From Bacillota bacterium (GTDB taxonomy: Bacteria > Bacillota > Clostridia > Lachnospirales > Lachnospiraceae): 64,000 bases of DNA. Positions 57,934 through 64,000 of the stretch are shown piece after piece (positions within the stretch are counted from its first letter, which is position 1; the number at the start of each line of letters is the position of its first letter). The notes beneath the pieces are model-generated. The model was not told where the DNA came from. It saw only the letters and a list, made by a program, of their open reading frames with translations, and did no database searches. The translations under genes were made by a program, and so were the position numbers. The stretch is taken from contig JAEZGY010000067.1 of assembly GCA_023416695.1 (NCBI GenBank), positions 41,426-105,425 of the forward strand, given 5' to 3'.

Positions 57934-59160
57934 GTGAACAAGTCAAAATCAATTATTAACGAAAAAAATGAACCACAAAAAAAGCAAAAAGTAAAAAGAG
58001 AAGGAAGCATGCGCAATAAGATTATTGCTGCTTGTATAGGAGCAGCCCTTGTTATTGGATTATTTGTGGTGGTTTATATGGATTATCTCTATGTAGCACC
58101 TTGTGTTACTGTAGATGGGGAAAGCTATGACATTAACGATATAGAGGTTCGCTATAATGTGTATAATGCAGAAGCACAGATTTCCATGGATGCTGCATAC
58201 GCGTATTATTTAGGAAGTTATAGTAGCCCAACGGAATATTGGGATGTTGAGGGTGTTAAAGATAATGCGATTTCTATTGCAAAAGATGCAACCACTAGAA
58301 ATTTACTTATGTACAAGGAAGCAGTGAAGAATGGTTTGTCTTTGACTGATGAAGAAAAGGAAAAAGTTACAAAAGAAGCAACCACTTTTTACAATGCTAT
58401 GAGTGATGTACGTAAAAAACGTGCCAAATTTGACTTAGATGAGTTAATAGAGTATAAGCTGAAAGTAGAATTAGCAAACAAGTATATTGATCAGGTGAAA
58501 GCTGGTTATAAGGTATCTAATGAAACTTTAGAGACTCCTATTAAGGCAGAAGATTATGATGAGATGAAGATTAAAGTAATTGTAGCACCTAAAACAGACT
58601 CTACCACTGATACAAATGAAGAGAAAAAATTAGATGATGCTACACTAGCGAAGTATAAAGCACAGATGGAAACATATCTTAAAGAAGCAAAGGCTGGTAA
58701 AGATTTGTCTGAACTAGTAGCGGAAGATGATTCTCTTATCTATACGTATACCGAATATAACCTAGGTCGTAAAGAAACGACTTACCAAGCACTCATAGAT
58801 GCATTAGAACCTCTTAAAGATGGAGAACTATGTGACTATATAATTGAGGATGAAAAGGCATATTATGTTGCTCAGTTGGTAAATGACAAATCTACAGAGT
58901 CCTTTGATTCAGCAGTGGAGAGCGCTGTTTCCTCTAAGGAAGAAGAACTGTTTAATGCAGACCTAAATAAGCTACTTGAGGTATATGATGTTAAGATTGG
59001 TTCTGGTTGGGATAAGGTTAAAGCAGGTACAGTGCTTGTTAAAGCTGGAGAAGATGTTAGCGAGTTTACTGCTGGTTTAGCTACTGACACTGATAGTGAA
59101 ACGGGTGAAGAGGCAGATGGTTCTGAGAGCCCAATTACTACTGTAGTTCCAGAAGACTAG
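57934..59160 (+). CDS. membrane-anchored PrsA/SurA-like foldase
   Basis: 408 aa, GTG start behind GGAGGAG. Cytoplasmic basic N-terminus, one membrane helix (about 29-49), helical chaperone part, and a PPIC-like region near 270-310 (PLKDGELCDYIIEDEKAYYV). Same layout as the preceding lipoprotein, so they are a tandem pair with different membrane anchors. The tail is Thr/Asp/Glu-rich. Confidence 0.8.
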   Translation: MNKSKSIINEKNEPQKKQKVKREGSMRNKIIAACIGAALVIGLFVVVYMDYLYVAPCVTVDGESYDINDIEVRYNVYNAEAQISMDAAYAYYLGSYSSPTEYWDVEGVKDNAISIAKDATTRNLLMYKEAVKNGLSLTDEEKEKVTKEATTFYNAMSDVRKKRAKFDLDELIEYKLKVELANKYIDQVKAGYKVSNETLETPIKAEDYDEMKIKVIVAPKTDSTTDTNEEKKLDDATLAKYKAQMETYLKEAKAGKDLSELVAEDDSLIYTYTEYNLGRKETTYQALIDALEPLKDGELCDYIIEDEKAYYVAQLVNDKSTESFDSAVESAVSSKEEELFNADLNKLLEVYDVKIGSGWDKVKAGTVLVKAGEDVSEFTAGLATDTDSETGEEADGSESPITTVVPED

Positions 59161-59182
59161 AGACTTATAATAGAATAAAGGT

Positions 59183-59213
59183 AAGGGCTGTTGAGTAGCA
59201 ACAGCCCTTTTCT
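59183..59213 (+). terminator. terminator after the foldase pair
   Basis: AAGGGCTGTTG / CAACAGCCCTT with loop AGTAG and a T run. Confidence 0.88.
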
Positions 59214-59295
59214 ATATGATGAAAAAGCATTTTAATATATAAATTATTCTAATATATAAAATCAGATATATTAATTACAATAATAAAAGCTAATA

Positions 59296-59304
59296 TGGTA
59301 CAAT
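59296..59304 (+). promoter_or_regulatory. extended -10 before purL
   Basis: TGGTACAAT: TG-N-TACAAT, 43 bp before the start; no clear -35 and no room for a purine riboswitch in the 134-bp gap. Confidence 0.4.
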
Positions 59305-59347
59305 GTATACAGGATAAAGATAAATCCAAGAATTTGGAGGTTAAATA

Positions 59348-62300
59348 ATGAGTAAAGTAAGAAGAGTATATGTAGAAAAAAAACTACCATATGCCATTCG
59401 GGCAAAAGAATTAACACGTGAAATTAGAAGCTATCTGGACATTAAGACCATAGATGAGGTTCGTGTTCTGATTCGCTATGATATAGAAAATGTAAGTGAA
59501 GAAACCTATAAGAAAGCTTTAGGTATTGTGTTTTCAGAGCCACCAGTAGATATGCTATATGAGGAGACATTTCCTAAGGATGCAAAGGATCTCATGTTTT
59601 CCGTAGAGTACCTTCCAGGACAGTTTGATCAAAGAGCTGATTCTGCAGAACAGTGTGTGAAGCTTTTAAAAGAAAGTGAAGCCCCAGTGATTCGTTCTGC
59701 TACCACTTATGTTTTGTCTGGTAAGTTTACTGAGGAGGAAATTGAGAAAGTAAAAGCATATTGTATTAATCCTGTGGATTCTAGAGAGACCGATGAAGTG
59801 AAACCAGAAACACTTGCTACAGAGTTTGAAGAGCCTGCTGATGTAACTATCTTCGAAGGCTTTATCGGAATGATGGAAGAGGAATTAAAGGGCTTATATC
59901 AATCTTTAAATTTAGCAATGACCTTTAAGGATTTCTTACATATTCAAAAGTATTTTGCCAAAAGTGAGAAAAGAGATCCTTCCAAGACGGAGATTCGTGT
60001 ACTAGATACCTATTGGTCTGACCATTGTAGACATACTACCTTCCTTACTGAGTTAAGTAAGGTGGAGTTTGAAGACGGTTATTACAAAACTCCTATTATG
60101 AAAAGCTATGAAGAGTATATAGAGGCTAGAAATGAAGTATTTGCAGGACGTAAGGATAAGTATGTTTCCCTTATGGATCTTGCTTTGATTGCAATGCGTA
60201 AGCTTAAAAAAGAAGGCAAGCTACAGGATGTGGAGGAAAGCGACGAGATTAATGCTTGTTCCATAGTCGTTCCTGTAGAAATTGATGGAAAGACAGAGGA
60301 ATGGTTGATATTCTTTAAAAATGAGACACACAACCATCCAACGGAAATAGAACCATTTGGTGGAGCAGCCACCTGCTTAGGTGGAGCGATTCGTGACCCA
60401 CTGTCTGGCCGTGGTTATGTATATCAGGCAATGCGTGTGACTGGAGCAGCAGATCCAACTATTTCCCTAAAGGATACATTAAAAGGAAAGCTTCCTCAGA
60501 GAAAGATTGTGACTGGAGCAGCGTCAGGTTACTCCTCCTATGGTAATCAAATCGGTCTTGCTACTGGCCTTGTGAATGAAGTATATCATCCGAATTATGT
60601 GGCGAAACGTATGGAGATTGGAGCTGTCATGGGTGCAGCCCCAAGAAAGAATGTCATTCGTTTAAACTCTGATCCAGGGGATCAGATTATTCTTCTTGGT
60701 GGCAGAACCGGCCGTGATGGCTGTGGTGGTGCTACTGGCTCCTCCAAAGTTCATACGGAGAAATCCATTTCTACCTGTGGTGCAGAGGTGCAGAAGGGAA
60801 ATGCACCGACGGAGCGTAAGATTCAGAGATTATTTAGAAGAAGAGAAGTAAGCTCCATTATTAAGAAATGTAATGATTTTGGTGCTGGTGGTGTTTCCGT
60901 TGCCATCGGTGAGTTAGCAGATGGTTTACACATCTATCTTGATAAAGTACCTAAAAAATATGCTGGCTTAGACGGCACGGAACTTGCTATTTCTGAATCC
61001 CAAGAGCGTATGGCTGTTGTAGTAGATCCTAAGGATGTTGCCGCTATGCTTTCCTATGCAGAAGAAGAGAATTTAGAGGCTGTTGTGGTAGCTGAAGTAA
61101 CCAAGGAACCAAGACTTGTTATGATTTGGAGAGGCAAAGAGATTGTAAACATTGAGAGAGCCTTCCTCGATACCAATGGTGCCCATCAAGAGACTAGTGT
61201 ATGTGTTACCATGCCGGATGAGAACAACAATTACTTAACCAACACTAAGACTATTCACGATGTGAAGCAACAATGGATGAATACCTTAAGTGATCTCAAT
61301 GTTTGTAGTCAGAAGGGATTAGTGGAAATGTTTGATTCCTCCATAGGGGCTGCTTCCGTGGTAATGCCTTATGGTGGCAAATATCAATTGACTCCAACCC
61401 AGACGATGATTGCAAAGCTTCCTATGGATGCTGGAAACTGTGATACCGTTACTATGATGAGCTATGGCTTAGATCCTTATTTATCAAGCTGGAGCCCTTA
61501 TCATGGTTCCCTATATGCAATCCTTTCCTCCGTTGCAAAGATTGTAGCCGCTGGTGGAGATTATAAGAAGATTCGATTTACTTTCCAAGAGTATTTTGAA
61601 CGTTTAGGAGAGGATAAAAAGCGTTGGGGTCAGCCAATGGCAGCCCTACTAGGTGCCTTTGAAGCCCAGATGCGTTTGGGACTTCCAAGTATCGGTGGTA
61701 AAGATAGTATGTCAGGTACCTTTAATGAAATCGATGTACCTCCTACTCTTTGTTCCTTTGCTGTAGATGTGGCTAAGGTTTCGGATATTGTAACTCCAGA
61801 GTTGAAGAAAGCTGGGGATAAAATCATCCTATTTAAGACCAAAGCAGATACTTATAGTGTACCTGACTTTGAACAGATCAAAGCCCTATATAGTGAAATC
61901 ACAAAGCTAGCGTGTACAAAAGTATTACAAGCAACCTATGCCATTGGCTTTGGTGGAATTGCAGAAGCCGTTTCTAAAATGGCATTCGGTAATCAAATAG
62001 GTGTTGCAATAAATGAAAATATGCCAAAAGAAGAGTTATTTACACCTGCCTATGGCGATATCATTGCTGAGGTTACTCCAGAAGACCTTGCTAAAATCAC
62101 AGTACCATATACAGTGGTTGGTGAAACATCTGAGAATCCAAGGTTTACTTATGGTGATGTAGTCATCTCTATGGAAGAAGCCCTTATGGCTTGGACTAAG
62201 ACCTTAGAAAAGGTGTTCCCAACTAAGAGCGATGTAAAAATGACAGAGATTACAACAGGCTTATATGATGCAAAGAAGATTTATGTAGCAAAGAATAGGA

Positions 62301-63106
62301 TTGCAAAGCCCAATGTATTTATCCCAGTATTTCCTGGTACCAACTGTGAGTACGATTCCAAAAAAGCTTTTGAAAAAGCGGGAGCGTCAGTCAATACGGT
62401 TGTGTTTAAGAATATGAGTGAGCAGAATATCTTAGATTCTGTAGAAGCATATAGTAAAGCGATTCGTAATGCACAGATTCTCATGTTCCCAGGCGGTTTC
62501 AGTGCAGGTGATGAGCCAGATGGTTCTGCCAAATTTATTGCATCCACATTCCGCAATCCTAGTATCATGGAAGCGGTTCATGATCTATTAAATAATAGAG
62601 ATGGATTAATCCTTGGAATTTGTAATGGTTTCCAGGCACTGATTAAGTTAGGACTTGTACCAAATGGTCAAATTATTCCTCAAACAGAGGATGCTCCAAC
62701 CCTTGCTCGTAATAGTATAGGTCGTCATATTAGTAAATCAGTGTATACAAAAGTGGTAACTAACAAATCCCCATGGTTAATGCAAGCGGAACTTGGTGGA
62801 GTGTACGCCATTCCTGCTTCTCATGGTGAAGGTCGTTTTGTGGCCAGTGAGGAATGTATTCAGAAGTTATTTGCTAATGGACAGGTAGCCACTCAGTATG
62901 TAGATCTTTTAGGCAATCCAACTATGGATGAGGCTTATAATCCAAATGGAAGCTACTATGCAATTGAAGGAATAACAAGTCCAGATGGACGTATTTTAGG
63001 TAAAATGGGTCACTCAGAGCGTCGTGGTGATGGCGTGGCAATAAATATTGTAGGGGATCAAAATCAGCACATCTTTGAGTCAGGTGTATCATATTTCACA
63101 AAATAA
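59348..63106 (+). CDS. purL: phosphoribosylformylglycinamidine synthase, long form
   Basis: 1252 aa single-chain FGAM synthase: purine pathway step FGAR to FGAM with ATP and glutamine. N-terminal domain, then the central LDTYWSDHCRHTTF and ETHNHPTEIEPFGGAATCLG signature, and a second AIRS-like half (PSIGGKDSMSGTFNEIDVPP). The C-terminal glutaminase has FPGTNCEYDS, PGGFSAGDEPDG, nucleophile Cys in GICNGFQALIKLGL and SHGEGRF. This long type replaces separate PurL, PurQ and PurS. ATG behind TTTGGAGG. Confidence 0.97.
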   Translation: MSKVRRVYVEKKLPYAIRAKELTREIRSYLDIKTIDEVRVLIRYDIENVSEETYKKALGIVFSEPPVDMLYEETFPKDAKDLMFSVEYLPGQFDQRADSAEQCVKLLKESEAPVIRSATTYVLSGKFTEEEIEKVKAYCINPVDSRETDEVKPETLATEFEEPADVTIFEGFIGMMEEELKGLYQSLNLAMTFKDFLHIQKYFAKSEKRDPSKTEIRVLDTYWSDHCRHTTFLTELSKVEFEDGYYKTPIMKSYEEYIEARNEVFAGRKDKYVSLMDLALIAMRKLKKEGKLQDVEESDEINACSIVVPVEIDGKTEEWLIFFKNETHNHPTEIEPFGGAATCLGGAIRDPLSGRGYVYQAMRVTGAADPTISLKDTLKGKLPQRKIVTGAASGYSSYGNQIGLATGLVNEVYHPNYVAKRMEIGAVMGAAPRKNVIRLNSDPGDQIILLGGRTGRDGCGGATGSSKVHTEKSISTCGAEVQKGNAPTERKIQRLFRRREVSSIIKKCNDFGAGGVSVAIGELADGLHIYLDKVPKKYAGLDGTELAISESQERMAVVVDPKDVAAMLSYAEEENLEAVVVAEVTKEPRLVMIWRGKEIVNIERAFLDTNGAHQETSVCVTMPDENNNYLTNTKTIHDVKQQWMNTLSDLNVCSQKGLVEMFDSSIGAASVVMPYGGKYQLTPTQTMIAKLPMDAGNCDTVTMMSYGLDPYLSSWSPYHGSLYAILSSVAKIVAAGGDYKKIRFTFQEYFERLGEDKKRWGQPMAALLGAFEAQMRLGLPSIGGKDSMSGTFNEIDVPPTLCSFAVDVAKVSDIVTPELKKAGDKIILFKTKADTYSVPDFEQIKALYSEITKLACTKVLQATYAIGFGGIAEAVSKMAFGNQIGVAINENMPKEELFTPAYGDIIAEVTPEDLAKITVPYTVVGETSENPRFTYGDVVISMEEALMAWTKTLEKVFPTKSDVKMTEITTGLYDAKKIYVAKNRIAKPNVFIPVFPGTNCEYDSKKAFEKAGASVNTVVFKNMSEQNILDSVEAYSKAIRNAQILMFPGGFSAGDEPDGSAKFIASTFRNPSIMEAVHDLLNNRDGLILGICNGFQALIKLGLVPNGQIIPQTEDAPTLARNSIGRHISKSVYTKVVTNKSPWLMQAELGGVYAIPASHGEGRFVASEECIQKLFANGQVATQYVDLLGNPTMDEAYNPNGSYYAIEGITSPDGRILGKMGHSERRGDGVAINIVGDQNQHIFESGVSYFTK

Positions 63107-63128
63107 ACACTAATTCAGCATTTATCAT

Positions 63129-63171
63129 ACAAGGGTTATTGCTTATTGAAGTAGGCAATAGCTCTTGTTTT
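63129..63171 (+). terminator. terminator after purL
   Basis: ACAAGGGTTATTGC / GCAATAGCTCTTGT with a T-rich tail. Confidence 0.82.
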
Positions 63172-63302
63172 ATAGTCTTGTTTACAATAGGAGTAAGAAA
63201 GAGTAGGTCTCTTCAAAGTGAATTTGTCGAAAAAACTTTAAAAAGTTAAAATTTTTAGGTATAATAGTATTGATCTCTAATAATGTTTAGGAGGTGAGGA
63301 CT

Positions 63303-64000
63303 ATGCATGAATTTGATATTACAGATGATGATTTTAATCCGACTATATTCTTTGCGAGCAAGGAAAAGATGATTAGGGACGACCACTACCATGACCATGA
63401 TTTTGCTGAAATTACTTACATTTTATCAGGAACAGGTAAGTATTATATTGATGGAATTACATACAGTGTGACAGAAGGTGACCTTATTGTTTGTAATCCA
63501 GGTGTCAAACATCATAATATTGTAGTGAATGAAAAAGAACCGACCGTGGAGGTGTTTATTGGCTTTACCACCTTTAAATTTAAGAATATGCCCCCTAATT
63601 CCATTGTTCTGAAAAATAACGAATACGTCATGCATACCTCAGGTGACCTAAAAAAAGAGATTAGTAAGATATGTTGGGAAATGGTAGCAGAGCAGATGGG
63701 TAATCAGGTTGGAAAATATTTTATGTTAAAAGCCCAGCTAATGAAAATGCTGCTACTAATTATACGTGAGTTATCAGGTGGAGAAATGCAAGAAAAACAG
63801 AATAGTTATAATTTTGAGTCGTATAACAAGAATTATGTTGTGAGAAGAATTGTTACTTATCTAGACGAGAACTATGCAAGCAAGATATCCTTGGATAAAA
63901 TTGCTCGAAATATGTATCTTAGTCCTGTCTACATATCAAAAATCTTTAAAGAGGAGACTGGGGAATCTCCAATCAATTACTTAATAAAAATACGGTTAGA
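63303..64000 (+). CDS. AraC-family regulator, cut by the window end
   Basis: Open from ATG at 63303 (TAGGAGGTGAGG upstream) to the window edge with no stop, at least 232 codons. N-terminal cupin-like ligand domain (DDHYHDHDFAEITYILSGTG, EGDLIVCNPGVKHH) and the first part of the AraC helix-turn-helix (YASKISLDKIARNMYLSPVY, then ISKIFKEETGESPINYLIK). Only a few residues of the second HTH should be missing. A -10 (TATAAT, 63260-63265) precedes it. Confidence 0.93.
   Translation, partial: MHEFDITDDDFNPTIFFASKEKMIRDDHYHDHDFAEITYILSGTGKYYIDGITYSVTEGDLIVCNPGVKHHNIVVNEKEPTVEVFIGFTTFKFKNMPPNSIVLKNNEYVMHTSGDLKKEISKICWEMVAEQMGNQVGKYFMLKAQLMKMLLLIIRELSGGEMQEKQNSYNFESYNKNYVVRRIVTYLDENYASKISLDKIARNMYLSPVYISKIFKEETGESPINYLIKIRL

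Noticed and set aside
59214..59347. Purine riboswitch before purL
   Set aside because: The gap is only 134 bp, AT-rich and already holds an extended -10; the conserved riboswitch loops are absent.

Overview
This AT-rich window looks like the chromosome of an anaerobic, probably spore-forming member of the Clostridia, most likely Lachnospiraceae. The clues are a class III (oxygen-sensitive) ribonucleotide reductase, a SpoIID-like peptidoglycan protein, a cellulase-family (GH9-like) lipoprotein, long-form PurL and strong Gram-positive Shine-Dalgarno sites. The species is inferred only from gene content and base composition.

Left chromosomal arm (1-14967): hflX; a deoxynucleotide cluster nrdD-thyA-folA, with a candidate tandem NrdR box before nrdD; a NodB-type polysaccharide deacetylase; a SpoIID/peptidoglycan-binding protein; carA-carB; a HAD phosphatase; a GH9-like lipoprotein with degenerate catalytic motifs; and a tRNA-Leu(CAG).

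Centre (14911-53201): one complete-looking ~38.2 kb siphovirus-type prophage integrated in the 3' part of the tRNA-Leu gene, bounded by a perfect 57-bp direct repeat (attL/attR). Its layout is canonical. Leftward are integrase, ImmA peptidase and repressor. A divergent switch follows with five copies of one operator. Rightward come Cro, an excisionase-like protein, small early genes, HD, DUF1351, ERF, SSB, an ERCC4 nuclease, a CHC2 primase fragment, a DUF927-type helicase and an iteron-rich putative origin. Next are a cytosine methyltransferase, an ASCH protein, a dATP/dGTP-hydrolase-like protein, an NrdR-like zinc ribbon, a MazF-DNA-binding fusion and a sigma-like late regulator. After that lie a structured non-coding region with tRNA-like elements and a moron island of three separately promoted genes. 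The late genes are terminases, portal, a MuF head protein carrying a C-terminal JAMM-like domain with a probable partner gene, scaffold, capsid, connectors, tail tube, frameshifted tail chaperones, tape measure, tail fibre with S74 chaperone, holin and C39/LysM lysin. A lipoprotein moron lies at the right end.

Right chromosomal arm (53202-64000): azlCD, an FHA protein convergent with a LysR regulator, two PrsA/SurA-like foldase proteins, purL, and the start of an AraC-family regulator cut by the window edge.

The items most worth follow-up are the MuF-JAMM/partner pair, the structured RNA region before the moron island, the moron island with its twin promoters, the iteron cluster after the helicase, and the MazF-HTH fusion.
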